Both the position numbers and the translations under genes were made by a program. Below are positions 44,501-54,365 of a DNA stretch of 64,000 bases, piece after piece (the first letter of the stretch is position 1; every line of letters starts with the position of its first letter). The stretch lies in assembly GCA_029962745.1 (NCBI GenBank), contig CM057154.1, forward strand, positions 19,658,857 to 19,722,856, given 5' to 3'. The DNA comes from Echinometra lucunter. Lineage: Eukaryota > Echinodermata > Echinoidea > Camarodonta > Echinometridae. Below the pieces are notes generated by a model. The model was not told the DNA's origin and did no database searches. It worked only from the letters and a program-made list of their open reading frames with translations.

Positions 44501-44750
44501 GATATTAACGAGAACTGCTGCAAATTATGCAACTAGCACACTCCTTCGGGCAAATTCTCCATCGGTCATCAATTTATTTGGGGAAACCCCCTTGATCACC
44601 TTTCATGAAACCTTTGCTGATAATGCGCGATGAGTGATCCCCTTTGTTAACAGTTTGGTAAGGTGCCAAATGTAACGTCAACTAGAACGGAAATCAGCAT
44701 CAACTACGCCAAACATACAAACAAAAAATAAGACTAGGTGAAAATGTCGA
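41560..44750. other. Intergenic region, no gene recognised
   Basis: AT-rich sequence with several 60-87 codon open frames, none with a recognisable family, splice logic or conserved motif. A small inverted pair ACCTCTTGCAT / ATGCAAGAGGC (41885 and 42005) marks a possible 130-bp repeat. A GAGG/GAGA purine patch occurs near 44030-44060 and a 27-base poly-G run at 44239-44265. Confidence 0.5.
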
Positions 44751-44753
44751 GGG

Positions 44754-44995
44754 TTAAGTGCAACAAAGGGCTATCTGCATTTTTATTTTTTTATTTTTTT
44801 TCTGGTCAAAATGAGGTTTGGATATCGTAATTATCCATAAGAGACCAGGAACCATGGGTAATATTGGTTTCTACACCAGGGGTACCATCCAAAATAGGTA
44901 CTGCTATCCGCATTAAACCGCAATATTGCAACGAATCTTCATTGCAAGTTTTCTCAAAATGACCAAAAACGCAGGTAGCCCTTTGTTGCACTAAA
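44754..44995. mobile_element. MITE with TTAAGTGCAACAAAGGGCTA termini
   Basis: 242 bp bounded by TTAAGTGCAACAAAGGGCTA and the near complement TAGCCCTTTGTTGCACTAAA, continuing inward as TGCRTTTTT. No coding frame. Confidence 0.78.
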
Positions 44996-45373
44996 CCATC
45001 GATAAGGTTCATAAGGTTCATAAGGCTCATTAATTGTCCATAAGCTTTTTTATTTATTTTATTTTTTATTTTTTTGCATTCACATGGTATAGCTCCACAC
45101 ATAAACCTAAATACATCTGTACAAAAGATGCAAATCAAAAGCACTTAATGCTGACAAACAACAAACAAACAAATACATGTCTTATGTCAGTAATAATATC
45201 ATTTCAAAACACCTTAGGAAGAAACAAATATAGTTCTGTTTTAATAAACGGATAAAGGTTGAGGACTATAATCTCAAAATGTTCTTTGAATGGCATAGAG
45301 GATGCAAGCCTCATTCTTTTGCATGCTTCACGTTTATCATACTTTCACTACAGTGCATGTCATTCTCCCCTCC

Positions 45374-45378
<5 letters not shown>

Positions 45379-45422
<44 letters not shown>

Positions 45423-45440
45423 CTCTCCTCTCCCTTTCTC
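45379..45440 (+). repeat. (CT)n microsatellite
   Basis: An uninterrupted CT tract of about 42 bases followed by CCCTCTCCTCTCCC. Leu/Ser repeat frames over it are artefacts. Confidence 0.95.
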
Positions 45441-45644
45441 CATCTATCCCCCTCTGCCTTATCTCTTCCAATTTCTCTATAATACCCTGGACCTCTCTGT
45501 CAATCTCCCCTTGTTATTTCATATGGATATGACCTCGCAAGTCCTTTACACAGAAAATTAATTATATTCTCTATTCTTACAGCGAATGATACATCTCTCT
45601 GATGTGTCTAAGCGCTCTACAGAAATATTATTACCCTGGTCATC

Positions 45645-45784
45645 GGGGGAGCGTTTCAAGAAGAGTTTTGTCGGTGATTTTCACTGACTAATTTGCTTTC
45701 AGCCAATCAGATGCGAGGATTTTCAGTAGCTTATAACATTTGTCGGGGATTTTCACCGACAAAACTCTTCATGAAACGCTCCCC
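45645..45784. mobile_element. Short MITE with GGGGAGCGTTTCA termini
   Basis: 140 bp whose ends GGGGAGCGTTTCAAGAAGAG and the complement ending AAACGCTCCCC pair over about 38 bp through TTTTGTCGGTGATTTTCAC. The CAGCCAATCAGATGCGAGG centre is the same kind as in the MITE at 34740-34870 (read in the other direction). Confidence 0.85.
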
Positions 45785-45860
45785 GGATTCAGGCTTACCC
45801 GCACACAATGTATTACATATTCTTCACTCCCGAGAGAGCATTCCAGCTCGGCACCATTTT

Positions 45861-46150
45861 ACTCTTTTAAAAAAAGAGTGAATGCAATCACTCTGTTGGG
45901 GGTGAATATCAGAAGAGAGTGCATTTAGAGTGAATCAAGAGTGAATTAAGAGTAAAATTGTGATATTCACTCTTTTAGGGGTGACCTCAGTGATCACTCA
46001 AAATCCTTGAGTGATCACTGAGGTCACCCCTCAAAGAGTGAATATCACATAATTTACTCTTTATTCACTCTTAATTCACTCTAAATGTACTCTCTTCTGA
46101 AATTCACCCCAAACAGAGTGAATTCGTTCACTCTTTCTTTTAAAGAGAGT
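45861..46150. repeat. 290-bp near-perfect palindrome
   Basis: Arms of about 143 bp run from ACTCTTTTAAAAAAAGAGTG to the complement ending AAAGAGAGT around CTCAAAATCCTTGAG. Within each arm GAGTGAA / TTCACTC recurs many times and AGTGATCACT is itself palindromic. It could extrude a long cruciform. Probably a foldback MITE; no coding frame is real here. Confidence 0.9.
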
Positions 46151-47607
46151 ACTGTACAGGCGCTCACAGAAAATTATGATCGTAGAAACAAAACAAACCC
46201 CAAAATCTGGATAGGACAGTATTGTAATGGATGTCATTATCAATATCAAGAGCACAAACACCATGTTTGAAACATGTGTGATTATCATATGATGATGATG
46301 ATGATGATTCACAGCATTTGCATGGCGCCATATATCTGTTTCAAAAACATTCAAAGGCGCAGACTCCTCCAGTAATCGTCATCACTATAGCTACAAAGGT
46401 GCAGACGATTCTCTGTAACAACGTACAATACATGTATGACTGCATGTTACACATACGATTACAAAAGACCAGTTTTATGTACATTTACTCAACTATTTAT
46501 CTAAACCTTTGAAAGCCTCTTCCCGCGCAACCCCGCGGGATTGTATCCACCTATAGCAAAGGATGGCAATCCTTAGCTAAGATTATATAAAGGACGTTAT
46601 TTCTTCCCAAACGAGGATATTACAATATAATTTCTCAACAAAAGCCTATTAACAGATTAAATAAATTATAGATTTCCCCAGTTCTGCATAAATTCCTTTG
46701 TGACGTAGACCATTTATGCATTTGCTTCAAGAAACTTTAAAGGCTTTCGCAAACTTTAAAGGGTTTCCACTGCTTTTATCCTTGCAGAGTACTACATCCT
46801 TATCACACGTTGGACACACATCAAGAAATGACAGCTTTATTGAGTAATAGTAAATAAAGATAACCTATAATCTTGATTAGGTAATTGGGCAATGATATCA
46901 TGCGTCACAAAGTGCGTCACTGCGCTGTATGCTCGCTGTTTAAGTTGACCGGCAGGCCGGGGTTTGGATATGTTTCACGGACTAAAAATAGGGAGTCAAA
47001 TATCATTGCACTTCAAATATACTCCACTACATTTAGTGCATCTCTGTATGCCATCAAATTATTCTAGTCAGATGAGATTTTGGTGTAACTTACGTTTCAC
47101 ACAAAAGAATCTATCACGCATATGTCACTGCGCTCTTCACATTTTTTGATTAACTGACATTTAAAACACATTTCTGATGAGACAATCATAAGCACCTTCA
47201 GACCTGGCATTTGTGATAAAATATGACGCATGCACATGCTACATTTGAAATTATAAAGGAAATCTGGTATTCTGAGGAAAGAAGAAATAATGTTTATGTT
47301 AAAAAAATCATGACGATGGAAGGCTGTAATTCCTGATAGCAGACGCACACCTTACTGCTCTAATACGAGAACTACAATTATTGTTCAAAGTCATCCACGG
47401 ACAAATACACTTGATCAACTTGGCGTGTAAATGCATTCTATTCCTGTATCTCAACAATTTAATACTAGAGATAATTTTGATAATTTTAGTAATTTTGTTA
47501 GGTAATATGTTTGTAGTTTCGTTACGTAATAATACACTATCTTAAGGAAGCATTCATGGAAAAAATGTATTATAGATCATTGGCGTAGACGGGTCCACAT
47601 TATTCCT

Positions 47608-47666
<59 letters not shown>

Positions 47667-48218
47667 GGGGTATGCATACCCCAATCCCCCCTCTATCTAC
47701 GCCCTGTTATGTTCTTCATTACTGTCATTTTCATACCGACGTTCCCATGAAATTTCCATCTCTTCCCCTAATGTCCCTTGTTTCATTTAAGCAAAGTAAA
47801 ATAACACAATTTTACAAATCTCCCATGTACAAAATGGTATTCTGTAATTTTGTGTACGTACTGTTCATCTGTCACCTGGGCTATGATTACACATCAGTCA
47901 TTTAAACTTTAGTCCTGATGTGACACAACCGAATTCTAACACTTTATTGAGAGACCTACAGTTCAGTTGATTGCATAACTTCGTCACACTCCGTAAAACT
48001 ATCGAATTGTTCTCTTATAATACCGTTTCGATGCATGCACTTTTTGACTTTACTCAAAACAATGGCCTCTTATCTAAAGTGAAAATGCCGAGGACAAACC
48101 TTTTCTCAATGCCTTCCATAGTAACATATCTTAGTTTAACACATATCCTTCCTTCCTTTGACCAACAAAGTTCTTCTTGGGTGACAACTCAAAAGAATAT
48201 GGATATCAGCATAAACGT
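46151..48218. other. Intergenic region, no gene recognised
   Basis: AT-rich sequence holding a short ATGATG run (46291-46309) and a (TA)n tract (47611-47662) inside a possible repeat bounded by ATTGGCGTAGACGGG and TCTACGCCC (47580-47703). The last part probably includes the 3' flank of the TRIM gene, whose transcription runs into it from the right. Confidence 0.5.
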
Positions 48219-50231
48219 TCAGGAGTTTGAATTTTCCAGCTGTATTTCCTTTCCCTCGGAATTTTCTTGATGCGTTTCTTTTCTTTCCCGCTCAATCACA
48301 GACCACGTGGAGTAGATATCGACTTTCGTCTTCGTCACTAACGCTAAATTAGCCTCTGGCGTGCAATCGATTCTAGGGTGCCACGAGCCGACATCGACTT
48401 CAACGTGTCGGACTACACATTCGACGATGTAACCTTCCAGTGTGTATTTGTGCACGGAGATGATTTTCTTTTCGTCTCGACTCCCGGAAAGTATGTAGAT
48501 ATTCTCTTTTGTGTCGCAGCAGACCAAAGCATACTGCCATTGCTTCCGGTGGATGGTGCACATAACAACGCCGTCTCGATTCAAGACCGACACGGATGCC
48601 GGGCTGTGTGAAAGGACGATCTGACCCGAGTTCGTGACTACGATGCGATAAGGTGTGATCCCGCCGGCCGGTATCGATTCAACGTAGCTGCCATCTTTCG
48701 CGAAGACAGATATCGTATCGCGATGGAATTCTCCCGCGAAAATCATATCATTCGTGTCTGCAGTGAGGCATGTGAACCCCGTGCTCCCATTCTTGGGGTG
48801 GATCATGTGCGATTTTTTACCGGCGGGGTCGTAGACCGCAATTTGCCATGTCCCGTCGAGGATGACTACGGTGCGGTCAGATAGAACGGCCATGTCACGG
48901 ATATCGGAGCTTGTGGTTAGGACATGAGTAAGTTTCCCATCGACACCCATTTCCTCGACGACACCGCTAAAGTGGGCCAGAAAGAGAGATCCATTAGAGC
49001 AGTAAGACATTGATGAGACCTCACCATATTTCACGTCAGAGATGGGAATACTACGAGAGAGTGACCACTGGTTCGGATCCACCAGGTTGCCGACGGACAC
49101 CCATTGTGTATTCTCCTGAGATTCAAACCTCACGTTCTTTGTGATGTTGTGTATGTAATCAAGAGATGCTTTATCCCATTGCTCCGACACTAAATTCTCC
49201 AGGGTAGTGTTCAGCTTATCAAAGGTCAGAAGAACATGTACACTTGGGTTCCTCATCAACTTCACGCCGAAACTTCTGGCGTTGGAAAGAAGGGATCCTA
49301 CACCTAGCCTCGCAGCTTCAAGTTCGTCATACTTTCCGGTTAAGAACCCGTCCAGTCTGTCCGTTTCTTTGAGAAGGGTTAGTCGCTGAAAGTCAATGCT
49401 TTTGACAGCTTTTTCTACTGCAGCATCAGCCGCAGCGTTTATCTCTTGCTGCAGACGGCGGATGACGCGACGCGCCTCATTACGTTGACGATCGATAGTC
49501 CGTAACGATTCTGCAACCTCTTTCTGCTTATCATGGCCTTGCTCGACAAGTTCCTGAATGCTGCGTAATCGCGACTCCACAGCGTCTTCCGCTTCAACAC
49601 ACATGTGATGCGGTTCGGTATGGGTATCTCCTACACAACGGACGCATATAAGCATTGAGCATGTCTCACAAAAATGCGTCTTGGTCTGTCCATTGTGTTG
49701 GTAGCACGTCTTTCCGTGGTTGGCATCCTTGTATCCATTTCGTGTCTTTACGAGGCTCCTGCGAAGATCAGTGAGAGGTTTGATCCTATGTCCACTCAGA
49801 ATCTGCTTCATAGAGGAATGTGAACCAACACAGTCGCGACATATGAAATGGCGGCAGTCTTGACAATAGGCAACAGCTCGAGAACGTTTTGCGCGACACG
49901 ACTCACAACAAAGCTCCGAATCCATCAACTTTGCACCATGGTCGTTGCCTTCCAAGGCCTGGACAACCTTGTTCGCCAAGTTATTCGGCTTCAGTCCGTC
50001 AATTCCAGTGTCTGGTACGACGGTCTCTTCGCGACAAAGAGGACAGGAGATGGACCGGAGACGACATGTACCTTCTAAGTTTCCTCGAACTGTCACGCAT
50101 CGCTCGAGGCATTCGGCGCAGAAGCTGTGCAGACACTGAAGGAACTTGGCGTTTAGCAGACGACCTGTGCAGATCACACACTCCAGCTCTTCGTCGAATA
50201 GCTGAAAAGACTTTGTAATTGACCGATTCAT
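48219..50231 (-). CDS. Intronless TRIM-type RING/B-box E3 ubiquitin ligase with NHL-like propeller
   Basis: 670 residues in one exon. RING finger with ligands C18 C21 C33 H35 C38 C41 C63 C66; B-box 1 (about 109-148, CESC, CQDC, CRDC, H138, H148); B-box 2 (about 176-209, CYQH, CETC, CVRC, H204); a coiled coil rich in Glu/Arg/Lys (about 210-330); then, from about 415 to 645, a repeating beta pattern (DIRDMAVLSDRTVVILDG, GFTCLTADTNDMIFAGEF, PYRIVVTNSGQIVLSHSP) like the NHL propeller of TRIM2/3/56 proteins. It probably acts as a RING E3 in the cytoplasm, with the propeller choosing the substrate or RNA. The frame is open further, to 50282, but begins there with GTG; the first ATG (AACGAAATGAAT context) is used. 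Single-exon TRIM56-like genes are common in marine deuterostomes. The exact orthologue is unclear; an innate-immune role would be inference. Confidence 0.9.
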   Translation of the reverse strand: MNRSITKSFQLFDEELECVICTGRLLNAKFLQCLHSFCAECLERCVTVRGNLEGTCRLRSISCPLCREETVVPDTGIDGLKPNNLANKVVQALEGNDHGAKLMDSELCCESCRAKRSRAVAYCQDCRHFICRDCVGSHSSMKQILSGHRIKPLTDLRRSLVKTRNGYKDANHGKTCYQHNGQTKTHFCETCSMLICVRCVGDTHTEPHHMCVEAEDAVESRLRSIQELVEQGHDKQKEVAESLRTIDRQRNEARRVIRRLQQEINAAADAAVEKAVKSIDFQRLTLLKETDRLDGFLTGKYDELEAARLGVGSLLSNARSFGVKLMRNPSVHVLLTFDKLNTTLENLVSEQWDKASLDYIHNITKNVRFESQENTQWVSVGNLVDPNQWSLSRSIPISDVKYGEVSSMSYCSNGSLFLAHFSGVVEEMGVDGKLTHVLTTSSDIRDMAVLSDRTVVILDGTWQIAVYDPAGKKSHMIHPKNGSTGFTCLTADTNDMIFAGEFHRDTISVFAKDGSYVESIPAGGITPYRIVVTNSGQIVLSHSPASVSVLNRDGVVMCTIHRKQWQYALVCCDTKENIYILSGSRDEKKIISVHKYTLEGYIVECVVRHVEVDVGSWHPRIDCTPEANLALVTKTKVDIYSTWSVIERERKETHQENSEGKEIQLENSNS

Positions 50232-50633
50232 TTCGTTGTTAGACAGATAAAAGATTTTAGAACACTGGAGAAATGCATTCACAAGTCAAAACGCGGTAAT
50301 CACTGTCTAGAAAAATTCGTTTAGAAATCAAACAGGCGAATAAGCACGCTGCCCCCTAAACGAACACTCAAATATCTGTATCCAAATGTTGAAGGGATAA
50401 ACTCAATAAAGAACCAATAAATGTGTATCACATTAAACTTTGACGAATAGAAAATGAATTTAGGTAAACCGCATACGCTTGAATGGAACAAAGACTAAGG
50501 ACTGTGAAGAATTCTCGAAAATTTCTTAGACATCACCTTACACGGCGGCCTCTTTCTCAGTTATGAACAACTTCTCATTTGTCAAACTGACAGAAAGTAC
50601 CCGGCCCGACCAGGTACACTGGCAGCGAGCTAT

Positions 50634-50680
50634 CTATCTGAGGCTGCTTACAGACTTGTCAGCACTATTCTCTATTTATA
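50634..50680 (-). promoter_or_regulatory. TATA box and possible initiator for the TRIM gene
   Basis: On the minus strand TATAAATAG lies at 50672-50680, with an initiator-like TCAGATAG about 30-35 bp downstream (near 50634-50641). This would give a 5' leader of about 400 bases before the start codon. A CRE-like TGACGTCA at 50867-50874 sits upstream. Motif-based inference. Confidence 0.5.
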
Positions 50681-50866
50681 CCCTCTCTTCTTTGCTCTCC
50701 AATTAGCCAAATCATTGTTCACTCCAGGGTAGCTCATTGATATGAGGGATAGTCCCCTTGTCCATGTGCTTGACGCTCACCTTTCGCTCCTTCTCATGAT
50801 GTTCGGACGTCACAATGATTTTATCTGACCCTTTCCATCTGCCTCCCTCTCTCCTTGAGCAAAGGA

Positions 50867-50874
50867 TGACGTCA
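50867..50874 (-). promoter_or_regulatory. CRE-like TGACGTCA upstream of the TRIM gene
   Basis: A perfect palindromic CREB/ATF site about 190 bp upstream of the TATA box. Function not shown. Confidence 0.35.
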
Positions 50875-50881
50875 GCGCTTG

Positions 50882-52350
50882 TCCTACATTCAAAACTCAC
50901 CCCCATTCATGGGCTATATACCTGCAGTCACTGATTTCTGCAACCTACAACAAAACAAGTTTAAACTTTATCCCAATCCTAGAGTCAACGCTTGAATCTT
51001 CGGATGTGTCGTTGTTCCAATGCAGTTTAATTTCCTTTCCGTGTAGACAAAAGTACAAAGTGGCGGAAGCCCTTTTCACTGTGTCAAACTTGTTTATCCA
51101 GCGAATGTCCAAGGCCTAGACGGGATTGAAAGATGATCACTTTCAACTGTAAGGTATCGTCTGATGAAGCAAAATCAGACTGCCTTGACCATATTATTTG
51201 CTGTATGTCCAAGCTTGCTTTGTTCAGTTTAAACCAATGATAAATTCAGTCGGTAGATCAGATTTGTATTAGCCTGCACTTTTCGATAAGGAGATGGGTG
51301 TAATCTCCATGAAAAACGATGTGAACCCCTTCAAACTTTAAGATGACTCACGATCCGATGTGACCGATAGCACAAAGGTAGCGATGAAACTTTAAAATTC
51401 GACTCCATCCAATAACTCGAATCTTGACACAAACCTACGATCGATCAACATCAATAACGGCTCGATCAACGGCGATAAAAGTTCAGCCATCAAGCAGATT
51501 ACTTATCTCTATATCGCTTTGAGTATCTGCATTGATCTCAGAAGTCCTACTGCACTTTCGATTCTTCGAACACTGTTTAAATAGTTTGCAAGCGACTAAG
51601 ATTAAGTGGGTGAGGGGGAAATGCGCGGGAAAATGTCTGATTCACCTCATAAGAACCCTTTGGTCGCCTGCCGTTAGTCATCGGTCTGTTTGCGTAAATC
51701 CTCTGTATGCTACCGAGGCGGCAAAACGGAAGTGGGGAAATTAATAATAAAGAGGACTCGAGCTTACGAGCGGTTGACCCCAGAATAACATCGAATTTTG
51801 AATCTACCTGTTTGACTATGTTATTAGTATGTTAGCGTCTTAACCCTCCGACAAACTATATGATCTACTAGTTAATTTTGTAAATGGCCGAATCTTGATA
51901 AATAAGACTGGAATGTGAACACCACTGGAGTATGATATAAAATATAGCTAAACTAGCAGACAAGAAGAAAAGGGGACTCTATTTATGGACAAGTAGATAA
52001 GAGAGAATAGGCCTATTAATACAAAATTATAGTGGGAGTGGAAAATTTATAGGCCTACTTTAAATTCGTACCTTATGCAATAATCATGTCAATTGGCCTT
52101 TAAAATGTTGTTATCGCACCTGTTTCCCGCTAGGAAATTAAGAGCAATTTGGTAACTAAAATGGCCTGCCATACGACACATTAATGTCTAATGTCGTGGA
52201 AATTTTGGCATATGCTTGAAGACCTGTAATTCTCGACGTATATCTCACTGTCAGCAAAATTCATCACATTACGCTAGTGTGAAATGTTAGAATGTTAGAA
52301 ATGTTAGACGGGAAGAGTAGGAGAGAAAGTCTGTTATACATCGCATACAG
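50882..52350. other. Intergenic, no gene recognised
   Basis: AT-rich sequence with no convincing coding frame. A TATATA word near 50923 could serve either direction. A 70-codon frame at 51532-51744 has no recognisable family. Confidence 0.5.
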
Positions 52351-52356
52351 TCATGT

Positions 52357-53837
52357 GTGCGTGGCAGAGGCGTCGATCCACTTTTAGGGTGGTGGTGGGG
52401 GGGGGGGGGGGGGCAGGGCAAGACGACCCAGCGGAGATGAAGCCGCGACGACATAATGTTTTCTCCCTTTTCATTTCTTTCGATGTTTATTATTTTTATT
52501 ATTTACAAGGGAGTTGCCAAAGTTGTTTGCGTTTGTCTATTTCTTTCAATATATATAATGGAAATACTCATACTTTTATATGCCACTATACTGCACACCT
52601 TACATACATAATATATATGGTAGTAAATTTATGTGTGGGACGCGAAGTGTTTTTAATTTAGGGGAAATGACACATCTTGCTAGATTATGAACCAACCCAC
52701 TTTAAAATTTTCGAGCGAGCGAAGCAAACGAGACAAAAAATATCAAAATTCTTGTTATGAGAGAAATGTTATTTGTCATCAAAATACTCTAGGCCTATAA
52801 TATATCTAAAATTACATTTGGTCACCTCGCTGCCACATATTTTGGCAAAACGCTGCTCCATTGTTTGCTATCCGAAGCCACCCTGTTTCTAAATATTATG
52901 AGAAAGCGAAGCGAGCGAGGAAACACACTCTTTTTCCTAGGTGAAGTAGTGGCCCGTGAAACATCTAAGTAATTTTATTCGGTCATCTCACTTGCCGAAT
53001 CCGTTTGCTTTCCCAAACCATTAATATTAAACGAGCGAGCACAGCGAGTGAGGAAAGATAGGGGCCTATACTCTGTTGTTCATGGTATAGAAGTGTTATT
53101 TCGTCATCAAAATACACTAAAAGCCTAGAAGATATCTAAATAATATCCGATCACCTGTGTGCCGAATATGACTATTTAAGTAGCTTACCTCGCTTGCCGT
53201 CTAAAACCATTCTTTCTACGAGCGAGAGAAGGGAGCGACCGACAAAAAATATATATGGACTCGTCAACAAAATACAGTAGATGGCTTTTGCAAATTTGTC
53301 CACCACTTCGCTGCCCATAGTAATGTTTTAACATTCTGGTAACTCGCTGCTGGAATAAGTTGCTCGCTGACCGAAACCCCCTTGTTTCTAGCTCTTACGA
53401 GCGAGAGTATAAAAAATTGGATTTCTGTTATCTACTGAAAGTTATCTAAAGGCCGTTACGTACTGAAAGTTAAACTATTTTTAGGTCAACTTGCCGCTCG
53501 ATTTCTTGTAGTGATATTCAGACGTGGTTATATTACATTCTCTGAGTAGAGGAAGAGTGTAGATTGAAAAACAAGATTGCAAATCGATTTCCTTTCATAA
53601 GAATAATAAATATCATAGGCATTGGTTAAGATACTTAAATGAGAGTGGGCGCTTCCAGGTGTTTTAAAAAATACATGTATTCTCGAATTATTAAAAGTGA
53701 CATAATTTGAATGATTGTATACTTGCTTTACCCAATTTTATACGGTTGTGGGGTTTTTTTTCAGTTCGGAAATTATTGGGAGGAATTACATCTTTGTCCC
53801 CCCCCCCCCCCCCCGGATCGACGCCTCTGCTGCGTGG
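52357..53837. mobile_element. 1.47-kb non-autonomous hAT-like element
   Basis: The element (52365-53829) begins CAGAGGCGTCGATCC and ends GGATCGACGCCTCTG, followed inward by a poly-G/poly-C run on each side. Flanks GTGCGTGG and CTGCGTGG form an 8-bp target duplication with one mismatch. CAGAGG ends plus 8-bp duplication fit hAT. The interior has four to five diverged units of about 170-200 bp built round GCGAGCGAAGCGAGCGAG-like words, GTTATTTCGTCATCAAAATA and CACCTCGCTGCC phrases. No transposase frame survives. Confidence 0.82.
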
Positions 53838-54234
53838 GTGTGTATGTGCGTTGTGGAGAAGTTTGACCTTTAGAAGCAAATTATATTTTGTCATCATTTG
53901 TTAAAATTTTAGCTGATCGTCAACAAAGCAAAAAATTTAGCTTTAGAGGTGATAACACTTTCTCTTCCGAATCACACATCATTAGTTTAATTCTACCATT
54001 GGAGCAAAGTCGTCCGTACATTTTGGCCAGGTTTTACTGGCAATGCCAATGGCAAGAATGATTTCAATTTCCATTATCTCTAGAGCGAGTTGTGCATTCT
54101 GTCTGTCCAAGTTGACCGGAAGTCGGAAATGTATGGCACGTCTGTTGTGTTCCGCCCCGCGTCCACTATCTCCATGATCTCCCAGGAGTTAAGTCGTTTC
54201 AAACGGACATGTCCGGCTTGTTGAACTACATGCA
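53838..54234 (-). other. Probable 3' UTR/flank of the SLC16-like gene
   Basis: Sequence just downstream of the transporter stop codon. No separate gene is seen. The polyadenylation site is not resolved. Confidence 0.4.
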
Positions 54235-54365
54235 TTATATTAAAGAAGATGCATCCCTTCTTCGGCGGTAAATAAAGATGAAGATTAACATGGCACCAAT
54301 GCAACCCAATCCACCGTACAGTATGAACATCGTCTTCAATGACCGCGTGACGTCATAGATCCGTC
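54235..54365 (-). CDS. SLC16-like exon 4 (last helix and tail)
   Basis: RIYDVTRSLKTMFILYGGLG then CIGAMLIFIFIYRRRRDASS, with stop TAA. GxIYDxT is the usual loop before TM12 in this family. It starts in phase 1 after a CATCCAG acceptor. Confidence 0.88.

Noticed and set aside
50232..50282. Longer 687-codon version of the TRIM frame
   Set aside because: The extra 17 codons begin with GTG, not ATG, and precede no conserved residue. The first ATG at 50231 has a good context.
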